Below are positions 1 to 6,487 of a stretch of DNA of 6,530 nt, one piece after another. The notes beneath the pieces were generated by a model that was not told the DNA's origin, searched no databases, and was given only the letters and a program-made list of their open reading frames with translations. Each line of letters begins with the position of its first letter. Position 1 is the first letter of the stretch. The stretch comes from Ignavibacteria bacterium (lineage in GTDB: Bacteria; Bacteroidota; Ignavibacteria; Ignavibacteriales; Melioribacteraceae). Both the position numbers and the translations under genes were made by a program. The stretch is taken from NCBI GenBank assembly GCA_027347805.1, contig DAIEQP010000023.1:1-6530 (forward strand), given 5' to 3'.

Positions 1-210
1 TGGAAAAGTCTTTGAAGGAAATGCTGGTTTTAAAGATAATGCGGACACACCATTTTGTTTAACCATCTCCAGATTCGGTGAAAGACCTCGATTTAAGTAA
101 TCCCATCTAAAAGCATCAAATGAAACTAGTATTATATATGGCTTTGATTGTGAAAAAATTATTGCGGGTAGAATTAACAACAACAAAAACAGAATTTTCT
201 TGATCTTCAT
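1..210 (-). CDS. Exported nucleotide pyrophosphatase/phosphodiesterase-like protein, alkaline phosphatase superfamily (5' part only)
   Basis: The reading frame opens at ATG 210 and stays open to the window edge, giving the first 70 residues. Residues 1-20 form a signal peptide: basic MKIKK, then a Leu/Ile-rich core, with likely cleavage at FS|Q. The mature start has the family hallmark: a beta strand YIILVSFDAFRWDY carrying the first metal-binding Asp (D32), then SPNLEMVKQNGV, then PAFPSKTFP, where T68 matches the nucleophilic Thr of NPP/ENPP-type enzymes. Such enzymes hydrolyse phosphodiester or pyrophosphate bonds of nucleotides or lipid head groups using two zinc ions. The signal peptide places this one in the periplasm or at the surface. 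An AGGA Shine-Dalgarno sits 7 nt before the ATG. The terminator of the upstream receptor gene lies only about 20 nt before the start codon. The substrate cannot be inferred because the rest of the catalytic domain is outside the window. Confidence 0.85.
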   Translation of the reverse strand, partial: MKIKKILFLLLLILPAIIFSQSKPYIILVSFDAFRWDYLNRGLSPNLEMVKQNGVSALSLKPAFPSKTFP

Positions 211-229
211 TTTAATATCCTAAAGTTTG

Positions 230-261
230 CAAATAAAAAAAGGGTCGCAATTGCGACCCTT
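230..261 (-). terminator. Intrinsic terminator of the TonB-dependent receptor gene
   Basis: Positions 240-261 are a perfect inverted repeat centred between 250 and 251, with a GC-rich arm (GGGTCGC/GCGACCC). Read on the minus strand, the hairpin is followed directly by seven T, then ATTT. This is a textbook rho-independent terminator, 25 nt after the receptor stop codon. Because the centre is a palindrome, the RNA loop would be about four nucleotides (AAUU). The plus-strand reading has no T-run after the stem, so termination is expected to be leftward only. Confidence 0.93.
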
Positions 262-285
262 AAATTTACAAATATATGTTTTGGA

Positions 286-2907
286 TTAGAAATTGAAACC
301 AACGTTGAAGTTAATCCATCTTTCTCTTCCGTAAAATACTGTAGAAGTAACTTCATCATGTTTCGAACCGTCTGTTGCATCAACAATGTAGTCTGCATTG
401 TTTAAGAGATTGAATACATGAAGACCTAAATTGATTCTTTTTAGGTAGCTATCTGTAATAAGAATGTTTACGCCAAAATGTAAATCAAGTATGCTGTAGT
501 TTGGTATTTGCCATGATTGTGATAAATCAGCAGCATTGGATTTAGAGTCAACATTGAAGAAAGCATATTGATCTGCATTGTATCTGAATACAGGATTCAA
601 ATAAGCGCTGATACCATATCCAACTGGTTGATCAAGAGTAAATTCAGCAGTTGCAGACATCTGTGGGAAGCCATATACTTTCAATCCATTAACATAAGAA
701 TAGAAAGTTTTTTGAACTGCGCCATTTTCTGTAGAGATTATAGCGTTAACATCGTTTTGATATGTAGCATTTAATTTAGAACCGGTTACTCTTACTTCAA
801 ATCCCTGGAATACTTTTGCAATTGCTTCAAGTTCAGCACCTATGTGCAATTGGCTTGAACCCATAATGTTTTGATATGAAGTTGTTGCTGTTGCAGGATC
901 AGTTACGCTAGCTGTAAATGCTCTGTCTTTCCATGAAGTATAGAAGCCATTTGCCTTTACAACCAACCATGGATTTGCAAACTGATATCCTAATTCAAAT
1001 CCAAGAACTTTTTCATTTGTTAAGTTATCATATTTATTGTTTGCTTTTGTGCTATTGAAACCAACAAAAATACTGCTCAATGTTGGAGGAGTTGCAAAGT
1101 AACCAACGTTTGCAAATACACTGTGGTTTTCAGTTAAATTATAATTTAATCCAGTTTTGAATGTATATGCTAAGAAATTAACCCATTCTGTTTCTCTGTT
1201 TGGATCATCAGATTTGAAATTGAATTTATCTAAACGCTGATCGCCTGATGTAGCAATAGAAGCATTAACAAATGCTGAAATAGCGCCTGATTTATATTCT
1301 AACTGGCCGAATCCACCAAGTTGTCTAACATGTCCTTCATAATAGTAACCAATGTTGTCTCCAACTTTTGCAATCTTAGTTGGGTTGTTGATGTCACCAC
1401 CGGTTCCATCTTTGTAAATATCTACGTAGTAATCTCCACCAAGTAGATTATATAATTCCTGATAGTGATAACCAACATAATATCTTCCATCAATACCAGC
1501 AGTTAAATTCAAAGTTGGGCTAAGAGTTGTTTTGAATGTAGAAATCAATCCCATCCAATCGTGGCTGTTATAGTTTACACGTTGAACGGTTAATGATCTT
1601 GTCTTATCCTGCATACCATAAAGTGCAGTACTATATTTAGAGTCATAGTTCAAACTGTTTGTTTTGTAAACAGCATCGTAATCTTTGTAACCCATATATG
1701 GACCAGATGCAATTACTTTTGCTGCAGTTCCTAACATACCAGAACCCCAGCCGCGGCCAAATGAATAATATGCAATTGTAGATAAAGTTGATTTGTTATT
1801 AATCTGCCAGTTCCAATTTAAGTTGAATGCTGGTTTGTGATATTTGTTCTGAGCTTCATTGAAATTACCGCCCATCAATCTACCAACACTTGCATTGTAA
1901 AGTTTTCCGTATTTATCCCAGTTAGCCATTGTTTGTCTTGCAGTTCTTTGTCCGTGCCATTGTGGTGAACCAACGCCCTGGAATTCCAATGAATGATTTC
2001 CCCATGCACCACCGATTGCAAAGTAATATGTCCATTCAGTGAAGTCAGTTCCAACAGCGTATCCATCCCAAGTTCTTCTTGAAATAAGAGCTGTTACACT
2101 AAGATTAGAACCAATTTTTTGATGGAAACCAACATTGTATTTACGAAGATTGTTGTCACCAATTTCAGATCTAACTCTTAAAAATTCTTCCTGACTTCCT
2201 ACACCAGCTGTAATAACGTTAACAACACCACCAACCGCATTGATTGAATATGGTGAAGCTCCTAATCCTCTTTGAACTTGTGCATTAGCTGTAACTTCGC
2301 CAAGACCAGCCCAGTTTGACCAATAAACAGTTTTTCCTTCCATATCATTTACAGGAACACCATTGATCATAACAGCAATATTTTTTTGATCAAAACCACG
2401 AACAACCATGTTTGCATCTCCTGCACCACCGCCACCAACTGAAGCAAAAACGCTAGGTGTTGTTGCTAATGCCATTGGAAGATCTCTGGAAGACAATTTG
2501 GTTTCGATTTCTTTACCTGTTACTTCGGAGAAAGCGATAGGTGTTTCTCTTAATACCGCTCTTGTACTTTTAACAACAGTTTCATTTAATAAAACAGAAC
2601 TAGCATCGAGGGAGATATCAAGCTTCATGTCTCCTGCGATTTTAACGTTTTTTGTTAAACTATTGTAACCAATGTAAGTTACTGTTAATTCGAATGTTCC
2701 ACTTTTTACATTTTCAATTTTGTATGCACCGTCTGTGTTAGTTGCAGCACCGGTACCCAAAGCTGGAATTAAAATATTGGCTCCAACTAATTTTTCTCCG
2801 GTTGAAGCATCTTTAACCACTCCGCTAACAGTGTATCTTTGAGCAAACATTAGATTGGTTGCGCAAAGCATAACGGTGATAAATAAAAGCTTGTAGAACT
2901 TATTCAT
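286..2907 (-). CDS. TonB-dependent outer-membrane receptor with N-terminal carboxypeptidase-regulatory-like domain
   Basis: An 873-residue outer-membrane active transporter, expected to import a ligand using TonB-ExbBD energy. Residues 1-22 are a signal peptide cut at MFA|Q. Residues 26-101 are a CarboxypepD_reg-like beta sandwich (VSGVVKDASTGEKLVGANILI, then TNTDGAYKIENVKSG and YIGY). Residues about 105-130 hold the TonB-box region. Residues about 118-234 are the plug, with VVRGFDQKNIAVMINGVPVND and RGLGASPYSINAVGGVVNVIT. Residues 236-873 form the barrel, rich in alternating aromatic strands and ending in Phe (FNVGFNF), as expected for BAM insertion. The start ATG is supported by AGAGG 8 nt upstream. 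No SusD-type partner is adjacent on the visible side, so a glycan SusC role is not supported. The ligand is unknown. It has its own leader and terminator, so it is probably monocistronic. Confidence 0.93.
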   Translation of the reverse strand: MNKFYKLLFITVMLCATNLMFAQRYTVSGVVKDASTGEKLVGANILIPALGTGAATNTDGAYKIENVKSGTFELTVTYIGYNSLTKNVKIAGDMKLDISLDASSVLLNETVVKSTRAVLRETPIAFSEVTGKEIETKLSSRDLPMALATTPSVFASVGGGGAGDANMVVRGFDQKNIAVMINGVPVNDMEGKTVYWSNWAGLGEVTANAQVQRGLGASPYSINAVGGVVNVITAGVGSQEEFLRVRSEIGDNNLRKYNVGFHQKIGSNLSVTALISRRTWDGYAVGTDFTEWTYYFAIGGAWGNHSLEFQGVGSPQWHGQRTARQTMANWDKYGKLYNASVGRLMGGNFNEAQNKYHKPAFNLNWNWQINNKSTLSTIAYYSFGRGWGSGMLGTAAKVIASGPYMGYKDYDAVYKTNSLNYDSKYSTALYGMQDKTRSLTVQRVNYNSHDWMGLISTFKTTLSPTLNLTAGIDGRYYVGYHYQELYNLLGGDYYVDIYKDGTGGDINNPTKIAKVGDNIGYYYEGHVRQLGGFGQLEYKSGAISAFVNASIATSGDQRLDKFNFKSDDPNRETEWVNFLAYTFKTGLNYNLTENHSVFANVGYFATPPTLSSIFVGFNSTKANNKYDNLTNEKVLGFELGYQFANPWLVVKANGFYTSWKDRAFTASVTDPATATTSYQNIMGSSQLHIGAELEAIAKVFQGFEVRVTGSKLNATYQNDVNAIISTENGAVQKTFYSYVNGLKVYGFPQMSATAEFTLDQPVGYGISAYLNPVFRYNADQYAFFNVDSKSNAADLSQSWQIPNYSILDLHFGVNILITDSYLKRINLGLHVFNLLNNADYIVDATDGSKHDEVTSTVFYGRERWINFNVGFNF

Positions 2908-2957
2908 AGCTGCTACCTCTTTTTGTGATGATAAGTTGTTATTTAGATGGCATTAAT

Positions 2958-3019
2958 ATATCTCAAAATAAAAATATTCACTGAATGAATTATTAATTTA
3001 AAAATTTTTTGTGAGATAT
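2958..3019 (-). repeat. Nested inverted repeats in the receptor leader
   Basis: The outer arms are ATATCTCA (2958-2965) and TGAGATAT (3012-3019), an exact 8-bp inverted repeat separated by 46 bp. Inside it, AATATTCA (2973-2980) pairs with TGAATTATT (2986-2994) around a 5-nt loop with one bulged base. On the minus strand this lies about 50-110 nt upstream of the receptor ATG, so it could be a structured mRNA leader or an operator. The repeats are directly visible, but AT-rich DNA produces such matches by chance. Confidence 0.4.
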
Positions 3020-3047
3020 GATTTTGCATTAGACCGATATATTACGC

Positions 3048-3070
3048 CTTGAACATAAGGAAAATTCAAG
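3048..3070. repeat. Short inverted repeat, possible operator
   Basis: CTTGAA (3048-3053) and TTCAAG (3065-3070) are exact 6-bp inverted arms with an 11-bp centre, a geometry compatible with a dimeric regulator half-site pair. It lies about 140 bp upstream of the receptor start, next to the T10 tract. No function is shown, and a chance match is quite possible. Confidence 0.25.
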
Positions 3071-3143
3071 ATTCTTAACAAAGAAAAAAATACATTTTAA
3101 AATTTTTTTTTTGGATTAAAACTGTTGCTATTTGACGAAATAA

Positions 3144-3641
3144 TTATTTGTAATTTGTAAACTGAACCGGGAAATCGAGGTCAGCATCTTTAACAATTTT
3201 AATAATGGATTGTAAATCGTCTATCTTAGATGCCGTTACTCTTACTTGTTCATCTTGAATTTGTGCATTAACTTTTATTTTGCTCTCTTTAATCATTTTC
3301 GTGATTAATTTAGCATTTTCTTTAGAAATTCCATTTTGAAGGTCGATTAACTGTTTGATTCTTCCTCCGCCGGATGGTTCCGGATCCTTCAACTTCATTG
3401 CTTTGATCGAAATATTTCGTTTAATGAATTTTGACTGAAGAATATCGATTGACTGCTTTCTTGAATAATCATCTTTTGTGTTAATTACTATTTGTTTGTC
3501 TTTCTTATTTAAGACAATTTCAGTAGCAGAATCCTTCAAATCGTATCGCTGCTGAATTTCCTTGCTTGATTGATTAATTCCATTGTCTACTTCCTGAAAA
3601 TCAATTTCAGAAACAATGTCAAATGAATGATTTGATGCCAT
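3144..3641 (-). CDS. yajQ: YajQ-family (UPF0234/DUF520) nucleotide-binding protein
   Basis: A 165-residue cytosolic protein of the length usual for YajQ (about 160-165). The family signature is clear end to end: HSFDIVSEIDFQEVDNGINQ at 5-24, the KQSIDILQSKFIKRNISIKAM helix-strand at 62-82, the glycine patch EPSGGGRIKQLIDLQNGISKENAKLITKMIKESKIKVNAQIQDEQVRVT at 88-136, and the ending DLDFPVQFTNYK. YajQ has two ferredoxin-like halves. Members bind nucleic acids or nucleotides, and the Xanthomonas homologue binds cyclic di-GMP and acts with a transcription factor. Whether this one does is unknown. The start is set at ATG 3641 because AAGGAGG lies just before it and the conserved family N terminus begins there. 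The longer frame to 3689 would place that Shine-Dalgarno inside the gene. It is divergent from the exopolysaccharide-like operon. Confidence 0.93.
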   Translation of the reverse strand: MASNHSFDIVSEIDFQEVDNGINQSSKEIQQRYDLKDSATEIVLNKKDKQIVINTKDDYSRKQSIDILQSKFIKRNISIKAMKLKDPEPSGGGRIKQLIDLQNGISKENAKLITKMIKESKIKVNAQIQDEQVRVTASKIDDLQSIIKIVKDADLDFPVQFTNYK

Positions 3642-3645
3642 AATT

Positions 3646-3652
3646 CCTCCTT
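3646..3652 (-). promoter_or_regulatory. Strong Shine-Dalgarno that fixes the yajQ-family start
   Basis: Read on the minus strand this is AAGGAGG followed by AATT and ATG at 3641. It is the best ribosome-binding site in the window and decides between ATG 3641 and the upstream ATG at 3689. It also argues that this organism uses classical SD initiation for at least some genes. Confidence 0.85.
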
Positions 3653-3674
3653 CACAAATATATTTTTTATTGAT

Positions 3675-3703
3675 GAAATAATGAAGCAAGTCAAATAATT
3701 CAA
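3675..3703 (-). promoter_or_regulatory. Candidate promoter of the yajQ-family gene
   Basis: On the minus strand, TTGAAT (3703-3698) and TATTTC (3680-3675) are separated by 17 bp, which would give a leader of roughly 25-30 nt before the ATG at 3641. A competing -35-like TTGACT lies at 3694-3689. The match is moderate in very AT-rich DNA, and the organism's consensus is unknown. Confidence 0.3.
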
Positions 3704-3720
3704 CATTTTTAAAATTGATT

Positions 3721-3748
3721 TTGAATTTAAATGGATATTTGATATATT
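3721..3748 (+). promoter_or_regulatory. Candidate promoter of the YjbH-like/lipoprotein operon
   Basis: TTGAAT (3721-3726) and TATATT (3743-3748) are spaced by 16 bp and match the sigma-70 consensus at 4/6 and 5/6 positions. Transcription would start near 3755 and give a leader of about 50-70 nt containing the hairpin at 3769-3800. It lies back to back with the candidate yajQ promoter in the same 162-bp divergent region. Confidence 0.4.
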
Positions 3749-3768
3749 TTTCTCAGAAAAGGGTGTGA

Positions 3769-3800
3769 ATTAACACTTACTAAAACGAAAGTGAATTAAT
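3769..3800 (+). repeat. Leader hairpin and GTGAATTAA direct repeat before the YjbH-like gene
   Basis: ATTAA-CACTT (3769-3778) can pair with AAGTG-AA-TTAAT (3789-3800) around a 10-nt loop, giving ten base pairs with a two-base bulge. The hairpin ends three bases before the TTG at 3804. Separately, the 9-mer GTGAATTAA occurs at 3765-3773 and 3791-3799, 26 bp apart, overlapping the hairpin arms. It could be an operator pair or a translation-controlling leader structure. Neither role is shown. Confidence 0.35.
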
Positions 3801-3803
3801 AAT

Positions 3804-5090
3804 TTGCAGGTTCTGGAAAACAAATTGAACAGAAAAAAGCCTGGTTTTTGTTCTTTGAATTTTCTTTTCTTGCCTTTCCTCTTTGTTTTTTTCTTTGCTA
3901 ATACATTTTTTTGCCAGGGGCAAATTTCAATTATTAAAAAGAATTTGTCCGAGAAGGGTTTTGAAAATTTATTAGTGAACTCTTTCGAAAAAAGAGTAGT
4001 TGTTGCTTACGAAAACAGGGTGTTCAGATTTGAACTAGAGGCAATTAAAGAAATCATTGATCTTGTTGTTCCTTTAATTAGTGATGCTGAGGAATTAACA
4101 TTAATTCCTTTGAACAGAAAGATCCCTATTATTCTACTTACATTAAAAACCGCAGAATATGAAAAATTCAAAAAGGGAGAAATTGATGCAGAATCATTTG
4201 TAAACAGTCTTGATATTACAAATGATGTTGATATTCAGTTTAATAAACTAAATCAAAAAGAAGAAGAGAACTCATCTAATTTTAAATTTGATTTGGTAAT
4301 TAATCCCTCAATAAAATATCAACTAGGTGCTTTTAATAAACCTTTCCGCGGTTATTTCAGCTTAGATCCCGATTTACGTTCAGGTTTTTGGAAAGGTATG
4401 CAGATTAAGTATGAAGAAGTAATCCCATTGTTTAATGAATTCGGAACGAGAGATGATTCGGTACATACTGGTAGCGTTACTCTAAACCAGACTTTTCGGT
4501 TACCTAATAATTTATTTCTTTCCTCAACTTTAGGTGTTTTTACCAATGATAGATATGGATTTGATCTAGAATTTAAAAAATATTTTATGAATGGTGATAT
4601 TAGTTTTGGCGGTAATTTTGGATTTACAAGCTATATCAGTTTTTCCGGGTTGAACAGAATTCTTTATAATGATAAATTTATTTTTACAGGTAATTTAAAT
4701 TCCGAATACCGTATTCAGAAATATGATTTAACTCTGGGTTTATCTATGGGTAAATATTTATTGGATGATAATACAATTAGATTTGATATTAATAGAGAAT
4801 TTGGTGAAATTGAGATTGGATTCTTCGCTATGAGGTCGTTTGGCGGTATTTCAAACGGCGGTGTAATATTAACAGTTCCATTATTTCCGTCAAAATATTG
4901 GAATCCAAGTACTATTAGACCTCGAATAACAGAAACTTATACATTAAGTTATTTGGTAACAGCAGATTTAAAAGATCAAATTGGAAAACGTTACAATAGT
5001 GGAAATAGAATAAATAGTTTTATTAAAAAATTAAATCCTGGTTTTATTAAGCGTTCTTTACTGAAAATTTTACAAACTAATACAGATTGA
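3804..5090 (+). CDS. YjbH-like exported outer-membrane beta-barrel protein (exopolysaccharide/capsule-associated family)
   Basis: From TTG 3804 the product is 428 residues. Residues 12-40 are a very hydrophobic signal peptide (CSLNFLFLPFLFVFFFANTFFCQGQ). Residues 41-145 form an alpha/beta domain whose pattern (LSEKGFENLLVNSFEKRVVVAYENRVFRFELEAI, then a long helix, then IPIILLTL and EYEKFKKGEI) resembles the YjbH N-terminal region. Residues 163-385 look like barrel strands with YjbH-like landmarks: DPDLRSGFWKGMQIKYEEVIPL, TNDRYGFDLEFKKYF and GVILTVPL. YjbH/GfcD proteins sit in the outer membrane and belong to exopolysaccharide or group 4 capsule loci. Proteobacterial members are about 700 residues, so this is a short form. 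No ATG occurs near the N terminus. TTG 3825 (MNRKKPGF) is an equally good start with a weak GGA 7 nt upstream. The family call comes from remembered pattern and is not certain. An alternative is a generic outer-membrane barrel. Confidence 0.62.
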   Translation: MQVLENKLNRKKPGFCSLNFLFLPFLFVFFFANTFFCQGQISIIKKNLSEKGFENLLVNSFEKRVVVAYENRVFRFELEAIKEIIDLVVPLISDAEELTLIPLNRKIPIILLTLKTAEYEKFKKGEIDAESFVNSLDITNDVDIQFNKLNQKEEENSSNFKFDLVINPSIKYQLGAFNKPFRGYFSLDPDLRSGFWKGMQIKYEEVIPLFNEFGTRDDSVHTGSVTLNQTFRLPNNLFLSSTLGVFTNDRYGFDLEFKKYFMNGDISFGGNFGFTSYISFSGLNRILYNDKFIFTGNLNSEYRIQKYDLTLGLSMGKYLLDDNTIRFDINREFGEIEIGFFAMRSFGGISNGGVILTVPLFPSKYWNPSTIRPRITETYTLSYLVTADLKDQIGKRYNSGNRINSFIKKLNPGFIKRSLLKILQTNTD

Positions 5091-5094
5091 GGTG
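5089..5094 (+). promoter_or_regulatory. Shine-Dalgarno overlapping the stop codon of the upstream gene
   Basis: The stop TGA (5088-5090) runs into GAGGTG, 6 nt ahead of ATG 5099 and 9 nt ahead of ATG 5102. The overlap suggests that ribosomes finishing the YjbH-like gene can reinitiate on the lipoprotein gene, so the two are probably translationally coupled and made together. Confidence 0.7.
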
Positions 5095-5098
5095 AAAG

Positions 5099-6469
5099 AT
5101 GATGAAAAAATCAAATTTCCTTTTAGTTATTTCGTTTTTAGTATTTGTAACTGGAATAGTTTTTTTATCCGGTTGCGAATCTTCAAGAGTTGAACCAGAA
5201 ATAACTGTTAACACTCCTCCTCCGGCTCCGGCTCCACTGATTCTCCAAGGATCAGTACTTAATTCCAAAACTGGATTGGGTGTTGCAAATGCAACAGTAA
5301 GCATCTTAAAATTAGATGGGACTACTGTTGCAACTGTTAATACAAATGCAAGCGGTGCTTTTACTTACGATATAAGCAGTCTCACAAATACGGCTTATAA
5401 AATTACTGCAACAGCTTCTGGTTTTGGTTATACATTTGTAAACGTTACTGTTGATCCAGTTAACAGACTTGCCGGTATTGCAAGTTTACCGATTGATCCG
5501 ATTGTTTCTGTTGCTGTTGCTTTAACTCCAGCTGGAGGAACTGCACAGGGAACAACAAATACAGAATCTAAATCCGGAACTGCTGTTAGTATTTCAGTTC
5601 CAGCAAATGCAGTTACATCAAACACTACAATTAATGTATCAACAGTTGCTGTAAACAACGTTCCGCCGCCACCGGCAGCTTCTACAACAACTCAGGTTGG
5701 CGTAACTAATCTTACTCCTGCGGGAATTACTTTTGCAAAACCAGTAACAATGAGTTACCCGCTTCCATATAGAATGAAAGCTGGAGATAAAATTCCTGTA
5801 ATGGAATTAGTTAACGGTGCCTGGACAACCACAACTTTGCAGGCTACTGTAGATGCAAGCAGAACAATAGCTACTCTTGACTTGTCAAAAACTGGTCAAT
5901 ATGCTTTATTGGATAATACAAAAATTGCTGGATCAGTTAGTGGCTCTGTTTTATTATTGAATGCTGGTGTAACAGTTTCCCCTCTTCGTAAAACAGAAAA
6001 AATACTTGAGACAAAGACTTATGATATTACAGATGGAAATTTACAGGTAAATTTAACACAGCAATTCACAGAATTGCTTTCCAGAAATCATACAGATCCT
6101 TTAGATGATCCGGCTACTTCCTGGTTGTTAAATCAGATTATTCAAAGAAATGGTAGTCTTTCACTTAACAGAGCTTTAGGTTATAGTGTTGCCGCTAATA
6201 TTTCCGATATCCAAAATTTTGTTCTCGCATGGACAGCAGTTCCTACTGCATTATTGACTGCTCAGCAGCAGAATTATCCAAACGAAGTTGGATACTGGAT
6301 TAAAAGATATACGTTTGAATCTGTCCAGTCTATTGATCAAATAGATATCAGCAATACAGGTTACTTCTCTGTTACATATAAGAGAACAAAGACTTATTGG
6401 AGACTTGTTAGTGTTCATGCAATTTGGAGAGGACATCAGCAGGGTGAAGTTGATAAGGGTGCTTGGTAA
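5099..6469 (+). CDS. Lipoprotein with carboxypeptidase-regulatory-like and ZU5-like domains
   Basis: A 456-residue lipoprotein. Residues 1-25 are a signal peptide ending in the lipobox LSGC, with C26 the lipidated residue. Residues 38-46 are a Pro/Ala linker (TPPPAPAP). Residues 48-133 match a CarboxypepD_reg-like fold: LQGSVLNSKTGLGVANATVSI, then TNASGAFTYDIS and YKITATASGFGY. Residues 137-272 resemble a ZU5 domain: TPAGGTAQ, VSISVPANAVTSNTTINVSTV, then LTPAGITFAKPVTMSYPLP and a closing TGQYALLD. Residues 273-456 are unassigned, Trp/Tyr-rich toward the end, and finish in GAW. The domains suggest extracellular or periplasmic protein or glycan contact; no enzyme motif is visible. Tandem ATGs at 5099 and 5102 make the first Met optional. 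It lies 8 bp after the YjbH-like gene, so the two probably form one operon. Its function is unknown. Confidence 0.85.
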   Translation: MMKKSNFLLVISFLVFVTGIVFLSGCESSRVEPEITVNTPPPAPAPLILQGSVLNSKTGLGVANATVSILKLDGTTVATVNTNASGAFTYDISSLTNTAYKITATASGFGYTFVNVTVDPVNRLAGIASLPIDPIVSVAVALTPAGGTAQGTTNTESKSGTAVSISVPANAVTSNTTINVSTVAVNNVPPPPAASTTTQVGVTNLTPAGITFAKPVTMSYPLPYRMKAGDKIPVMELVNGAWTTTTLQATVDASRTIATLDLSKTGQYALLDNTKIAGSVSGSVLLLNAGVTVSPLRKTEKILETKTYDITDGNLQVNLTQQFTELLSRNHTDPLDDPATSWLLNQIIQRNGSLSLNRALGYSVAANISDIQNFVLAWTAVPTALLTAQQQNYPNEVGYWIKRYTFESVQSIDQIDISNTGYFSVTYKRTKTYWRLVSVHAIWRGHQQGEVDKGAW

Positions 6470-6487
6470 TAAATATTTTGGTTAGTG

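Larger units (their letters stand above)
2908..3143. other. AT-rich spacer between yajQ-like gene and receptor gene (receptor leader/promoter region)
   Basis: No credible gene lies in this 236-bp spacer. It must carry the receptor's minus-strand promoter and leader. I see no GC-rich hairpin that would end yajQ-family transcription. It contains nested inverted repeats (2958-3019), a 6-bp inverted repeat (3048-3053/3065-3070), an A7 run (3084-3090) and a T10 run (3103-3112), which together suggest curved DNA. Several weak hexamer combinations exist on the minus strand, for example TTGTTA near 3080 with a 17-nt spacer to TTATGT, but none is convincing enough to name a promoter. Confidence 0.6.

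Noticed and set aside
2408..2668. Plus-strand open frame of 86 codons opposite the receptor plug region
   Set aside because: It lies wholly inside the well-supported receptor gene on the other strand, and its composition mirrors the Gly-rich plug codons.
3103..3112. T10 run as a phase-variable tract or terminator
   Set aside because: It is outside any coding frame and has no GC stem before it on either strand. It is more likely compositional or a curved-DNA element.
2908..3143. Known riboswitch (for example cobalamin or TPP) upstream of the receptor
   Set aside because: I found none of the conserved GC-rich boxes of these classes. The spacer is almost purely AT-rich with short repeats only.
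3642..3689. N-terminal extension of the YajQ-family protein by 16 residues from ATG 3689
   Set aside because: The strong AAGGAGG site at 3646-3652 would fall inside it, the extension (starting MLHYFINKKY) has no counterpart in the family, and the conserved YajQ N terminus begins right after ATG 3641.
3144..3689. Possible link of the YajQ-family gene to the exopolysaccharide-like operon through cyclic di-GMP control
   Set aside because: Attractive because one YajQ homologue binds cyclic di-GMP, but divergent position alone is weak evidence, and YajQ is widespread next to unrelated genes.
3885..3925. Lipobox in the YjbH-like protein (TFFC before QGQ)
   Set aside because: The residues before Cys do not fit the L-[ASTVI]-[GAS]-C pattern, so a cleaved signal peptide of an integral barrel is more likely.
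5428..5658. Antisense open frame of 76 codons within the lipoprotein gene
   Set aside because: It is a by-product of Ala/Thr/Val-rich codons in the real gene, has no ribosome-binding site and resembles no protein family.
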